64,000 nt of DNA from NCBI RefSeq assembly GCF_009498275.1, contig NZ_CP045643.1, forward strand, positions 5,022,001 through 5,086,000, given 5' to 3'. This document shows positions 43,993 through 52,990 of this stretch, in pieces. Position numbers and translations under genes: made by a program. This DNA comes from Streptomyces fagopyri. GTDB lineage: Bacteria; Actinomycetota; Actinomycetes; Streptomycetales; Streptomycetaceae. The notes below the pieces were generated by a model, which searched no databases, was not told where the DNA came from, and worked only from the letters and a program-made list of their open reading frames with translations. Position 1 is the stretch's first letter; each line of letters opens with the position of its first letter.

Positions 43993-44841
43993 TCAGCCGG
44001 TGGTCGCCGCGTCCAGGAGCGGAATCAACTGGGCCTCTTCATAGGTGAGATGGGCTTCGAGTGCGTCCGTGAGGCGTATCACCTCGGGGAGCACGAGGGC
44101 CGGGTCGGCGTGCTGCTCGCCGACGACACGGCGCAGTTCCCCGGCCAGTTCGGCGATCCGCCCGTACTCGTCGCGCAACCGGTCCAGCAGCGGTGCGTGT
44201 TCGGGGTGGCGGTCGGCCAGTACACGGAAGAGGCCGATGTCCTCGCCGGTGTGGTGCTGGTGCAGGCCCTGGCAGAGGGTGAGGCAGTTGACGCGGAGCT
44301 GTGCACCCAGCCGGGAGCCCGAGGTCTCGAACTCCGTTCTGATCAGGGCCAGTTCGCGCCGGAAGGCATCGTGGACGACCTTCAGTGCCTCGCTCACGGA
44401 GCCGGCGTTCAAACGCGGCGGGCCGTCCTGGGCGATCTCCTGGAGCGCGACGACGGGGATCACGCGGTCCGTCTTCGCCTGGTAGTCGGCCCATCCCGGA
44501 TCGGCCTCCACCGCCCGGGCGAAGAGCCGGTCCCGCTCGGCGCCCTCCAGGACGACGGCCCGCGCGTCGTAGGTGAAGACCCCGCTCTCGACGCGTACGC
44601 ACGGGTCGGCGACGAGGTTGCGGAACCAGTCCGGGTGCCCGGGCGCGCCTCCCGCGGAGGCGATGACGAGGACCCGGCCGCCGCCGTCGGGGTAGTAGCC
44701 GAGGGGGGTGGTGTGCGGGGTTCCGGTGCGCGCCCCGGTGGTGGTCAGCAGGAGGAGCCGGGCTCCTTCGAAAGGGCCGCCGACTTTCCCGTGACGGGCG
44801 CGGAATTCATCGATGATCTGCTGGTTGAAGGCGTTGGGCAT
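43993..44841 (-). CDS. F420-dependent nitroreductase-like domain fused to hemerythrin
   Basis: The 282 residues begin with a Ddn-like F420 flavin-reductase domain (about 1-135: KVGGPFEGARLLLLTTTGARTG, TPLGYYPDGG, APGHPDWFRNLVADP). A C-terminal hemerythrin HHE domain (about 150-280) follows, with helix motifs HQHHTGED and HLTYEEAQLIPLL that would bind a di-iron centre. F420 reductase activity and O2/NO binding in one chain suggest a redox or nitrosative-stress role. ATG 44841 starts the conserved part. Confidence 0.87.
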   Translation of the reverse strand: MPNAFNQQIIDEFRARHGKVGGPFEGARLLLLTTTGARTGTPHTTPLGYYPDGGGRVLVIASAGGAPGHPDWFRNLVADPCVRVESGVFTYDARAVVLEGAERDRLFARAVEADPGWADYQAKTDRVIPVVALQEIAQDGPPRLNAGSVSEALKVVHDAFRRELALIRTEFETSGSRLGAQLRVNCLTLCQGLHQHHTGEDIGLFRVLADRHPEHAPLLDRLRDEYGRIAELAGELRRVVGEQHADPALVLPEVIRLTDALEAHLTYEEAQLIPLLDAATTG

Positions 44842-45271
44842 GCTCTGCTTTCTGCTGTCTTCAGGCCGTTTTCGGGCAGGGGGAATCGCCGCGGCGCCAT
44901 GTGCGTGCGAGGGCACGCGAAGCCCGCGTTACGAAATCAGGGGGAGAGGAAGGCGCGCGATACTCCGCGTTCCGGAGCGCGCGAGGAAGAAAGGGGTGGG
45001 CGGTGCCCTGCACCGCTCCGGCCTCACTCGGAGGCCGGGCAACCCACTCGCTCACGGCACGAGGCCGACCCGGCAGTCATGGCCGCAACGGTAGTGCCGG
45101 GCTTGCTCCGGGGCAATCCGTATCCAGAGATTCCCTATTGCCGAGACGTGCGCCGGTTTACGGAGACGTTCCCCGCAGGACGAGATGTTCCCCGGCGTTT
45201 CCCGGCATTACTCGGTGTTCCCCGGTACTCGTCGGAACTCGCCGGGATCGGTGAGCGTCGGAGAGCCGATT

Positions 45272-45352
45272 CGTGGGGAACGCGCAGTGGTCGGGAACGC
45301 GGAGTCGTGGGGAACGCGCAGTGGTCGGGAACGCGGAGTCGTGGGGAACGCC
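45272..45352. repeat. 34-bp tandem repeat, 2.4 copies
   Basis: The unit starting TCGTGGGGAACGCGCAGTGG occurs twice exactly, followed by a 13-base partial copy. It lies in the spacer upstream of the XRE regulator. Confidence 0.92.
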
Positions 45353-45471
45353 GTGTCGTCGGGACGGGCGAGGCCGTGTCGGCCCAGCCGCCCCGTCCGC
45401 GCCGGCACCCGCCCCGCTCCGCTCCGTGGCGGGTGCCGGCTCCGGCGTACCCCCGCGAGGCGGTACGCCGG

Positions 45472-45507
45472 AGCCACCGGAGCCACCGGAGCCACCGGAG
45501 CCACCGG
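45472..45507. repeat. four copies of AGCCACCGG
   Basis: Four exact 9-base tandem copies follow the stem at 45438-45475. The run is non-coding. Confidence 0.92.
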
Positions 45508-45569
45508 GAACCTCTCTCGGGCAGCCCGGCGCGTCCGACCGGGGGCTTTCGGCGTGGCGCAGCGCACTT

Positions 45570-45589
45570 TTGCAAGCGGGTGCTTGCAA
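45570..45589. promoter_or_regulatory. operator-like palindrome TTGCAAG-N6-CTTGCAA
   Basis: Perfect 7-base arms surround a 6-base spacer, 30 bases before the XRE regulator start. The position suggests autoregulation by that dimeric helix-turn-helix protein. Confidence 0.6.
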
Positions 45590-45619
45590 TTGTTAGCGGA
45601 GGTGCGGCAAGGTGGAGCC

Positions 45620-46147
45620 ATGGCATCGCTCAACGTCGGCAATCTCGGTGAGTATCTGCGTGACCAGCGGCGCAACGCGCAGCTGTCACTGCGGCAGCTC
45701 GCCGACGCCGCCGGGGTGTCCAATCCGTATCTGAGCCAGATCGAGCGCGGGCTGCGCAAGCCGAGCGCGGAGGTGCTGCAGCAGGTCGCCAAGGCGCTGC
45801 GGATCTCCGCCGAGACGCTGTACGTGCGGGCCGGCATCCTCGACGCCGAGCGGGACCGGGACGAGGTGGAGACACGTGCCGTCATCCTCGCCGATCCCAC
45901 ACTGAACGACCGGCAGAAGCAGGTACTGCTCCAGATCTACGAGTCCTTCCGCAAGGAGAACGGATTCGAGATCACGCCGGACATGGTCCAGGGCAGAACG
46001 CGGGACATGGCCGAAGGCGTGGTCCAGGAGATGGTGCAGGACCCGGCGCAGAACATATCGGACACCCAGCAATCGCCGGACACCGCTGTCCGTAGCCCCC
46101 GCACGGCCGACGGCAGCGATGCCGATCCGCAGCAGAACGCCGGTTGA
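45620..46147 (+). CDS. XRE-family helix-turn-helix regulator
   Basis: The 175 residues start with an XRE domain (about 8-65: LGEYLRDQRRNAQLSLRQLA, NPYLSQIERGLRKPSAEVL), followed by a conserved region (ILADPTLNDRQKQVLLQIYESFRKEN) and a low-complexity tail rich in Gln, Asp and Ser. The order regulator, HbhA-like gene, DUF2516 gene equals Rv0474-Rv0475-Rv0476 of M. tuberculosis. ATG 45620 has a weak GGTGGA ribosome-binding site. Confidence 0.92.
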   Translation: MASLNVGNLGEYLRDQRRNAQLSLRQLADAAGVSNPYLSQIERGLRKPSAEVLQQVAKALRISAETLYVRAGILDAERDRDEVETRAVILADPTLNDRQKQVLLQIYESFRKENGFEITPDMVQGRTRDMAEGVVQEMVQDPAQNISDTQQSPDTAVRSPRTADGSDADPQQNAG

Positions 46148-46253
46148 CCCGTACCGGCGGCGGCAGTGCCGCCGCTACCGGTGCGGACCGGCGGTTTTCG
46201 CGGCGGACCACCCAAAACCCTCAGCTGAAAGCGACTCCGGGAGGATCATCGCC

Positions 46254-46844
46254 ATGGCCATCACCGACGACATCCGTAAGGCCGCCACGGACCCGACCCC
46301 GCTGTACTTCCTGGCCGGCACCGCCGACCTGGCCGTCCAGCAGGCCAGGAAGGTCCCCGGCATCGTGGAGCAGATCCGCGCCGAGGCTCCGGCGCGCATC
46401 GAGACCGTGAAGAACATGGACGCGAACACCGTCCAGGAGAAGGCCGCCTCCCGTGCCAAGGAGGCGCAGGAGACGATCCAGACCCGGGTGACGGACTTCA
46501 TCAGCACCCTCGACACCGACCTCAAGAAGCTCGGCGAGTCCGCCCAGGACCTCGCCCTGCGCGGTGTCGGCGTGGCCGCCGAGTACGCCGTGAAGGCCCG
46601 CGAGACGTACGAGAAGGTCGCCGAGCACGGCGAGCAGACCGTGCGGACCTGGCGCGGCGAGGCGGCCGACGGCATCGAGGAACTGGCCGTGGTCGTCGAG
46701 CCGGACGCGCAGCCCGTGCAGATCAAGGAAGAGCCGAAGCCGGCCGCGGCCGCCACCGAGCCGGCCGCGGCCCGGAAGACCGCGCCGAAGAAGGCTCCGC
46801 TGCGCAAGCCCGCCGCCAAGAAGACGACGCCGCCCGCGAAGTGA
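46254..46844 (+). CDS. HbhA-like (heparin-binding hemagglutinin-related) coiled-coil protein
   Basis: The 196 residues form a long helical coiled-coil (about 25-145, rich in Ala, Glu, Lys) and a basic Lys/Ala/Pro tail (KKAPLRKPAAKKTTPPAK), the hallmark of HbhA, whose tail binds sulfated glycans in mycobacteria. In Streptomyces a cell-surface or lipid-associated structural role is more likely. GGGAGG precedes the ATG. It lies downstream of the XRE regulator in the mycobacterial order. Confidence 0.87.
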   Translation: MAITDDIRKAATDPTPLYFLAGTADLAVQQARKVPGIVEQIRAEAPARIETVKNMDANTVQEKAASRAKEAQETIQTRVTDFISTLDTDLKKLGESAQDLALRGVGVAAEYAVKARETYEKVAEHGEQTVRTWRGEAADGIEELAVVVEPDAQPVQIKEEPKPAAAATEPAAARKTAPKKAPLRKPAAKKTTPPAK

Positions 46845-46984
46845 GTGGATGCCGCGAGCCCGCCGACGGATGTGGCGGGCGAACGGCGTAGTGACGTGGG
46901 GACGGGCCGGGCACTCTCAGAGTTCCCGGCCCGTTCTCCGGGTACGGTGACCGTAGAGATGATTCGATCCGGGTGGTGGGCGCA

Positions 46985-47320
46985 GTGCTGTTGACGGCAT
47001 TCGGCGGCTTCATGTCGCTGATCTTCCTGGCCATGCTGGTGCTCGCCGTGGTGGCGCTGGGCATGGCCGCGATCGCCCGCGAGGACGCGTACCGCGCGGC
47101 GGACAAGCAGAGCAAGATGTTCTGGCTGATCATCCTGGGCATCACGGTGGCCGTGAACCTGCTGGTTCCGATGATCTTCCTGCAGATCGCCGGGCTGGTC
47201 GCCACGATCGTCTTCTTCGTGGACGTACGCCCCGCGCTCCGTCAGGTCTCCGGAGGCGGAGGCCGCCGCGGCGGAAGCAGCAGCGACGGCCCCTACGGTC
47301 CCTACAACGGCGGTCGTTGA
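46985..47320 (+). CDS. DUF2516 membrane protein
   Basis: About 111 residues with two to three membrane helices (3-30, 48-70 and the adjoining segment to 78), ending VFFVDVRPALRQVSGG and a Gly/Ser/Tyr-rich tail. This corresponds to the Rv0476-type family found behind hbhA. GTG 46985 is preferred, and GTG 46973 is also in frame. Function unknown. Confidence 0.85.
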   Translation: MLLTAFGGFMSLIFLAMLVLAVVALGMAAIAREDAYRAADKQSKMFWLIILGITVAVNLLVPMIFLQIAGLVATIVFFVDVRPALRQVSGGGGRRGGSSSDGPYGPYNGGR

Positions 47321-47374
47321 CCACCTCGCACGCACACGGGCACGGCGCTCCGGTCGGCCCGCCGAGCCACGGCG

Positions 47375-48727
47375 CTACGGCGTGCGGTCCAGCAACAGGA
47401 CCGCGACGTCGTCCGTCAGCTCTCCGCCGTTGAGTTCGCGCACCTCGCTCACGGCCGCCCGCAGCAGATCCTCGCCCCGCAGGCCCTCGGCGAGCTGGCG
47501 GCGGACCATGTCCACCATGCCGTCCTGGCCGAGCCGCTGGTTGCCCTCGCCGACCCGGCCCTCGATCAGACCGTCCGTGTAGAGCATCAGACTCCACTCG
47601 CCGCCCAGCTCCACCTGCTGGCGGGGCCAGCGGGCGCCGGGCAGCAGACCGAGCGCCGGGCCGCCGTTCTCGTACGGCAGCAGCTCGGCCGGGCGGCCGG
47701 GGCGGGCTATCAGCGGGGACGGGTGACCGGCCAGGCAGAGCCCGGCGCGGCGGCCGTCCGGCGCGATGTCGACCGTGCACAGCGTCGCGAAGATCTCGTC
47801 GTTCTCACGTTCGTGCTCCAGGACCTGCTGGAGCGTCGAGAGCAGCTCGTCGCCGCACATCCCCGCGAACGTCAGCGCCCGCCAGGCGATGCGCAGCTCC
47901 ACGCCGAGCGCCGCCTCGTCGGGTCCGTGCCCGCAGACGTCGCCGATCATGGCGTGCACGGTGCCGTCGGCCGTACGGACCGTGTCGTAGAAGTCGCCGC
48001 CGAGCAGAGCCCGGGAACGACCGGGGCGGTAGCGCGCGGCGAACCGCAGCGAGGAGCCCTCCAGGAGCGGGGTCGGCAGCAGGCCGCGTTCCAGGCGGGC
48101 GTTCTCCTGGGCGCGCAGCCTGGACTCGGTGAGTCGTCGTTCGGCCTTGTCGGAACGTTTCCGCTCCACCGCGTACCGGATCGCGCGGCTCAGCAGCCGG
48201 CCGTCCAGCTCGTCGCGGAACAGGTAGTCCTGGGCGCCGACGCGTACCGCTTCGGCGCCGCGCTCGGCGTCGCCCGACGCGGTGAGCGCGAGGACGGCGT
48301 GCCGGGGCGCGAGCCGCAGCACGTGCTTGAGCGTGGCCAGCTCGTCGTCGGACTCGGCGGCCCGGCCCTGCGCCGGCAGCGCGAGGTCGAGCAGGATGCA
48401 GTGGACGTCGTCCGTGAGCAGCCGCTCGGCCTCGGTGAGGTTGCGGGCGGTACGGATACGGATCGGCTTGCCGGCCGCGTCGAGCATTTCGGGCACGCTC
48501 AGCGAACCGGCCGGGTCGTCCTCGATGACGAGCAGGGTCAGGTTGGTGGTGCTGCCGGCCGGGGTCGTGGCGCGGGGCGCCGTCGTGGCTTCGGCCGGGC
48601 CGCCGCTCGCGTGTCCGGCGGGGCCGCCGGCTGACTCTCCGGATGGGCCGCCGGGTGAGAACGCGGCGTCAGCCTGACCACTTTCCACGGCCGGGATCGC
48701 TCTCTGCCGCGGTATGGGTACGGGCAT
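47375..48727 (-). CDS. PP2C-type (SpoIIE/RsbU) phosphatase with receiver domain
   Basis: The 450 residues have an Ala/Gly/Pro-rich lead (1-60), a receiver domain (VIEDDPAG, phospho-site in HCILLDLALP, Lys region replaced by DYLFRDE), a coiled linker and a PP2C-like SpoIIE phosphatase domain (LLGGDFYDTV, IGDVCGHGPDEAA, LAGHPSPLI, LYTDGLIEGR, TDDVAVLLL). Such proteins dephosphorylate anti-sigma antagonists in partner-switching. Which sigma pathway it serves is not shown. GGAAGGAA precedes ATG 48727. Confidence 0.92.
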   Translation of the reverse strand: MPVPIPRQRAIPAVESGQADAAFSPGGPSGESAGGPAGHASGGPAEATTAPRATTPAGSTTNLTLLVIEDDPAGSLSVPEMLDAAGKPIRIRTARNLTEAERLLTDDVHCILLDLALPAQGRAAESDDELATLKHVLRLAPRHAVLALTASGDAERGAEAVRVGAQDYLFRDELDGRLLSRAIRYAVERKRSDKAERRLTESRLRAQENARLERGLLPTPLLEGSSLRFAARYRPGRSRALLGGDFYDTVRTADGTVHAMIGDVCGHGPDEAALGVELRIAWRALTFAGMCGDELLSTLQQVLEHERENDEIFATLCTVDIAPDGRRAGLCLAGHPSPLIARPGRPAELLPYENGGPALGLLPGARWPRQQVELGGEWSLMLYTDGLIEGRVGEGNQRLGQDGMVDMVRRQLAEGLRGEDLLRAAVSEVRELNGGELTDDVAVLLLDRTP

Positions 48728-48994
48728 CGTCTGTTCCTTCCCTCCCCCCGAGGGCGTGGTGGGGCGAAGGTCCTCGACCCACCGACGGGGACCATAGCGG
48801 TAGCGGGCGCCGGGGGGGAATGGTGTACGACGGGGCGCCCGGCAATCGGCCAGCGGCATATGCCGCATCCTGTACCGCACTTGGACAGGATGCCGGGTGG
48901 CCGAAGATGACGAACGTCACGTCCCCGGACGGGGGAGGTGTCCGGCCCCGTGGGGCAGGTCACGTGCGGTGGGTCACGGCGGTGGCGCGACGTG

Positions 48995-49041
48995 CGGGGA
49001 CCGGTGACCGGGCGGCGGCACGGGGACCGGTGACCGGGCGG
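48995..49041. repeat. 21-bp direct repeat, 26-base period
   Basis: CGGGGACCGGTGACCGGGCG plus one G occurs at 48995-49015 and at 49021-49041, between the PP2C and NlpC/P60 genes. Confidence 0.85.
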
Positions 49042-49127
49042 TCCCAGCCCGAGACCTCCGGCCGGATGCCCCGGGCCGTCCGACGTCCCGGGCCCGACGC
49101 TTCGGGCCGGCACCCGGGGTCCAGGCC

Positions 49128-50258
49128 TCACGCGTCCGGCCGTACGACCCCCAGTATCGGCATCGATCCCGCGCCCGCGACGGTCACCGTCCGCCCCGGC
49201 CGGGGCGCGTGAACGATCGCGCCGTCCCCGATGTACATCGCGACATGGCTGGCGTCGTCGAAGTAGATGATCAGGTCCCCGGGGCGCATGTCCTTGACGT
49301 CGACGTGGGGGAGCTGCTTCCACTGTTCCTGCGAGGTGCGGGGAATGCCGACGCCGGCGGAGAGCCAGGCCTGGGAGGTCAGCCCCGAGCAGTCGTACGA
49401 CTTCGGGCCCTCGGCGCCCCACACGTACGGCTTGCCGATCTGGTCGGTGGCGTACTCCACGGCCCGCTTGCCCCGCGCGGACGCCTTGGCGCCGATCTCC
49501 GCGAGGACGCCGGAGCTGAGCCAGGCCGTCTGCGCCTTGTAGGCGGCCTCCTCCTCCAGCTTCGCCAGCCGCTCCTTCTCCTCCTTCTCCAGCTGGGACT
49601 CCAGCTTCTCGGCGGCGGCGATCCGCTTCGTGATCTCCTTCTGGGCCTCGGCCTTGGCCTCGCGGTTGGCCTCCAGCTTCTGCCACTGGGCGGAGGCGTC
49701 CTTCGCGTACTGCTCCAAGTCCTGCTGCGTGCGGGCCATCTCGTCGAGCAGACCCTTGGTGGCGTGCTCGCCCTGGCGGACCCTGCCCGCGCCGTCCAGG
49801 TACTCCTGGGGGTTCCTGCTCAGCCAGAGTTGTGCCTCGGGGGGCAGGCCGCCGCCCCGGTACTGCGCCCGGGCCGCGGCGCCCGCCAGGTCCTTCAGCC
49901 GGTCGAGCTTCTCCTGGCCCTTGACGATCTCCTGGGCCAGGTCGACGATCTGGGCGGACTGCCGGCGGGCCTTCTCCTCGGCGGCGTTGTACGCGTCCGT
50001 GGCGACCGCCGCGTCGTGGTACAGATCGTCCAGCTTCTTGCGGATCGCCTGGAGATCCTTCTTCTTGCGGACCGCCTGTGGATCCTGGGCGGCCGCTCCG
50101 CCCGTGCCGCCCGCGCCGGCCGTACTGCCCGACGGGCTGGGTGTCGGCGTGGATCCCGGTGTCGGACTCGCGTACGCCACGCCTGGTGCCGACAGCACCG
50201 CGCAGGCGCACGCCAGGACCATGGCCGCCGTGGTCAGGCTCCGCTTGCCGGATCCCAT
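49128..50258 (-). CDS. secreted NlpC/P60 peptidoglycan hydrolase
   Basis: The 376 residues have a signal peptide (1-30, ending AYA), a Pro/Ser/Thr linker, a long coiled-coil (about 58-235) and a C-terminal NlpC/P60 domain with catalytic Cys in YDCSGLTSQAW, His in SHVAMYIG and the third polar residue in HAPRPG. It should cut peptide bonds in the wall stem peptide, with the coiled-coil as an inhibitory or partner-binding arm. ATG 50258 has a GGAG close upstream. The upstream 260 bases show no recognisable c-di-AMP riboswitch. Confidence 0.93.
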   Translation of the reverse strand: MGSGKRSLTTAAMVLACACAVLSAPGVAYASPTPGSTPTPSPSGSTAGAGGTGGAAAQDPQAVRKKKDLQAIRKKLDDLYHDAAVATDAYNAAEEKARRQSAQIVDLAQEIVKGQEKLDRLKDLAGAAARAQYRGGGLPPEAQLWLSRNPQEYLDGAGRVRQGEHATKGLLDEMARTQQDLEQYAKDASAQWQKLEANREAKAEAQKEITKRIAAAEKLESQLEKEEKERLAKLEEEAAYKAQTAWLSSGVLAEIGAKASARGKRAVEYATDQIGKPYVWGAEGPKSYDCSGLTSQAWLSAGVGIPRTSQEQWKQLPHVDVKDMRPGDLIIYFDDASHVAMYIGDGAIVHAPRPGRTVTVAGAGSMPILGVVRPDA

Positions 50259-50522
50259 TGCTCCGCCCCCAAACTGATTTACCGTCAGTAACTTATGGAC
50301 GCCTGGGGGATCGTGCCATGTCGGCGCGCAAGGCGACAGAGGCGGGCGAGAACTCCCTTCCCTCCGCCGCGCTTCCGCAAGACGATCTCCCGGCCTGTGT
50401 GACGAACCACTCATGGAGTTCGTTCCGTGAGGGGCGTGGGCGTACGAGGTCCGCGACCGTTCACCGAGGCGCGCCCGCGCACCGGACCCCGGCCGCACCT
50501 TTGGCCGGCACGCCGCCGTCCG

Positions 50523-51335
50523 TCACCTCACCGGCGCCAAGGCCTCCCAGCTCACCGTGACTTCGCCCTGGCGCCAGCGCGATATCGCGTCGGTCACGGG
50601 CCAGTCGGCCGCCAGGTCGCGGACCGTGCGGATCCAGCGCTGCCGCGCGCCGTACGAGGCGTAGGGGGCGGCGGCCGCCCAGGCGCGGTCGAAGTCGCGT
50701 AGGAACGCGTGGACGGGTTCGCCCGGGACATTGCGGTGGATCAAGGCCTTCGGCAGGCGCTCGGCGAGGTCGGACGGGTGGTCCAGGGAGCCCAGCCGGG
50801 TGGCGAAGGTGACCGTACGAGGGCCCTCGGGGCCGAGCGCGACCCAGACGTGCCGGCGGCCGATCTCGTCACAGGTGCCCTCGACGAGCAGACCGCCCGG
50901 GGAGCCGGGCCCCGCCGGCGCCAGACGCGCGCACAGGCGCTGCCAGACGGCCGCGACCTGCTCCTCGTCGTACTGGCGCAGCACGTTCGCCGCTCGGATG
51001 AGTGCCGGTCTGCCGTCGACCGGGACCTCGAAGCCGCCGTGCCGGAAGGTGAGCCCGTCCCGCTCGTACGGCCGCGCCGCCGCGACCCTGGCCGGCTCGA
51101 TCTCCACGCCCACCACGCGGGTGTGCGGGGCGACCGTACGCAGACGCGTCAGCAGCTCGACCGCGGTCCAGGGAGCCGCCCCGTACCCGAGGTCGACCGC
51201 CACCGGATCGGCGCTCCGGCGCAACTCGGCGCCGTGGGCGGCCGCGATCCAGCGGTCCATCCGGCGCAGGCGGTTGGGGTTCGTCGTCCCGCGCGTCACC
51301 GTTCCCACGGGGCGGGACGCGGCGCGGGCTGTCAT
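50523..51335 (-). CDS. class I SAM-dependent methyltransferase-like protein
   Basis: The 270 residues contain a Rossmann-type motif I (VAVDLGYGAAPWTAVELLTRL) and the acidic motif II (VVGVEIEPARVAAARPY), followed by GGFEVPVDGRPALIRAANVLRQY. The C-terminal part (RVTFATRLGSLDHPSDLAERLPKALIHR-like) seems specific to an actinobacterial family near mshA. The substrate is unknown. It diverges from mshA across a region with two DnaA boxes. Confidence 0.82.
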   Translation of the reverse strand: MTARAASRPVGTVTRGTTNPNRLRRMDRWIAAAHGAELRRSADPVAVDLGYGAAPWTAVELLTRLRTVAPHTRVVGVEIEPARVAAARPYERDGLTFRHGGFEVPVDGRPALIRAANVLRQYDEEQVAAVWQRLCARLAPAGPGSPGGLLVEGTCDEIGRRHVWVALGPEGPRTVTFATRLGSLDHPSDLAERLPKALIHRNVPGEPVHAFLRDFDRAWAAAAPYASYGARQRWIRTVRDLAADWPVTDAISRWRQGEVTVSWEALAPVR

Positions 51336-51376
51336 GCGTATGAGAGTAGGCGGCCGTACGCGACGCCGTGCCCGCC

Positions 51377-51416
51377 TGTGGACAACCTCCGCTCCGCCTC
51401 CGGGTCCTGTGGACAA
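51377..51416. promoter_or_regulatory. two exact DnaA boxes upstream of mshA
   Basis: TGTGGACAA occurs at 51377-51385 and 51408-51416; its complement TTGTCCACA is the streptomycete DnaA-box consensus. Both face the same way, 31 bases apart, in the divergent mshA/methyltransferase promoter region. DnaA could regulate these genes here. Confidence 0.65.
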
Positions 51417-51570
51417 AAGGCCGCGTACGCAACTCACTATCGAACGGTTGAGCGACACTTGGCAATGATTCGGCAAAGGGGAAATGGAGCGGCCTGCTCC
51501 GGCGTTCCCCAGGATTGGAGGGAGCGCCGCGCCCTCCGGCAGGCATGCCCGCAGCGAGGAGGAACGCCAC

Positions 51571-52908
51571 GTGAGCCAGTACGTCAGCAGGCTCGGGCGG
51601 CGCTCCCCGGCGGCGTCGTCACGGCTCAGGCTGAACCGAAGGCCCCGTCGCGTCGCGATGCTCTCCGTGCACACCTCCCCGCTGCACCAGCCCGGCACGG
51701 GCGACGCGGGCGGCATGAACGTCTACATCGTGGAGCTCGCCCAGCGCCTCGCCGCGATCAACATCGAGGTCGAGATCTTCACGCGGTCCACGACCGCCGC
51801 CCTCCCGCCCACCGTGGAGCTGGCCCCCGGAGTCCTCGTCCGGCACGTCGACGCGGGCCCCTACGAAGGCCTCGCCAAGGAGGACCTGCCCGCCCAGCTG
51901 TGCGCCTTCACGCACGGCGTCATGCAGGCCTGGGCCGGGCACCGCCCCGGCTACTACGACCTGGTGCACTCCCACTACTGGCTCTCCGGCCACGTCGGGT
52001 GGCTCGCCGCCGAGCGCTGGGGCGCGCCCCTGGTGCACGCCATGCACACCATGGCCAAGGTCAAGAACGCCGCGCTCGCCGAGGGCGACAGCCCCGAGCC
52101 GGCCGCCCGTGTCATCGGCGAGACCCAGATCGTGCGCGCCGCCGACCGTCTCATCGCCAACACCGCGGAAGAGGCCGGCGAACTCGTCCGCCACTACGAG
52201 GCCGAGTCCGGCAAGGTCGCCGTCGTCCACCCGGGCGTGAACCTCGACCGCTTCCGTCCGGCCGACGGCCGCGCCGCGGCCCGCGCCCGTCTCGGACTCC
52301 CGCAGGACGCCCTGATCCCGCTGTTCGCGGGCCGGATACAGCCCCTGAAGGCCCCCGACGTACTGCTGCGCGCGGTCGCCGTCCTGCTCGACGAACGTCC
52401 CGAGCTGCGCAGCAACATCGTCGTCCCCGTGGTGGGCGGCCCCAGCGGCAGCGGTCTCGCCAAGCCCGAGGGCCTGCAGAAGCTCGCCGCCCGGCTCGGT
52501 ATCGCCGATGTCGTGTGCTTCAGGCCGCCCGTCGACCAGGAGCAGCTCGCGGACTGGTTCCGGGCCGCGTCGGTGCTGGTCATGCCCTCGTACAGCGAGT
52601 CGTTCGGGCTGGTGGCCATCGAGGCGCAGGCGGCCGGCACGCCGGTGCTGGCGGCCGCGGTCGGCGGGCTGCCCGTCGCCGTGTGCGACCGGGAGACCGG
52701 CTTCCTCGTCCCCGGGCACGATCCCGGCGCCTACGCGCGCGTGCTGCGCGATTTCGCCGACGACCGGACGCTCCCGGCCCGGATGGGCGAGGCCGCGGCC
52801 CGGCACGCGCAGCGCTTCGGCTGGGACACCGCGGCGGCGGCCACGGCGGACGTGTACGCGGAGGCGACGCAGACCCACCGCCGCAAGGTCCGCGGCCACC
52901 AGGGCTGA
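51571..52908 (+). CDS. mshA: MshA, D-inositol-3-phosphate glycosyltransferase
   Basis: It starts mycothiol synthesis by moving GlcNAc from UDP-GlcNAc to inositol-3-phosphate. The 445-residue GT-B enzyme has the N-terminal GTGDAGGMNVYIVELA, the acceptor-site HSHYWLSGHVGW, and the C-terminal donor-site EXFGLVAIEAQAAGTPV-type motif (SESFGLVAIEAQAAGTPVLA). GTG 51571 follows GAGGAGGAA. Followed by ybjN as in mycobacteria. Confidence 0.96.
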   Translation: MSQYVSRLGRRSPAASSRLRLNRRPRRVAMLSVHTSPLHQPGTGDAGGMNVYIVELAQRLAAINIEVEIFTRSTTAALPPTVELAPGVLVRHVDAGPYEGLAKEDLPAQLCAFTHGVMQAWAGHRPGYYDLVHSHYWLSGHVGWLAAERWGAPLVHAMHTMAKVKNAALAEGDSPEPAARVIGETQIVRAADRLIANTAEEAGELVRHYEAESGKVAVVHPGVNLDRFRPADGRAAARARLGLPQDALIPLFAGRIQPLKAPDVLLRAVAVLLDERPELRSNIVVPVVGGPSGSGLAKPEGLQKLAARLGIADVVCFRPPVDQEQLADWFRAASVLVMPSYSESFGLVAIEAQAAGTPVLAAAVGGLPVAVCDRETGFLVPGHDPGAYARVLRDFADDRTLPARMGEAAARHAQRFGWDTAAAATADVYAEATQTHRRKVRGHQG

Positions 52909-52990
52909 CTGACCCGCCCACCAGGGTTGACCCGCGCGGTGCCGGACGGCTGACCCGGCCCTTGTCGGACGGCTGACGTACGCTCGCCCC

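Larger units (their letters stand above)
44842..45569. other. long gene-free region rich in repeats
   Basis: About 730 bases without a gene having proper codon bias. It contains a 34-bp tandem repeat (45272-45352), a 13-bp stem (GGCTCCGGCGTAC at 45438-45450 pairing with 45463-45475) and four copies of AGCCACCGG (45472-45507). Long open frames on both strands here arise from the repeats. Confidence 0.6.

Noticed and set aside
45272..45507. Repeats that could suggest a CRISPR array
   Set aside because: Units are tandem without unique spacers and the period is irregular; no cas genes are present.
44050..45651. A 533-codon plus-strand frame over the nitroreductase gene and spacer
   Set aside because: It is antisense to a recognised gene and then translates repeats; no ribosome-binding site or domain.
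50259..50520. Possible c-di-AMP riboswitch upstream of the NlpC/P60 gene
   Set aside because: Such elements are common at this kind of gene, but I could not find the conserved core sequence on the minus strand here.
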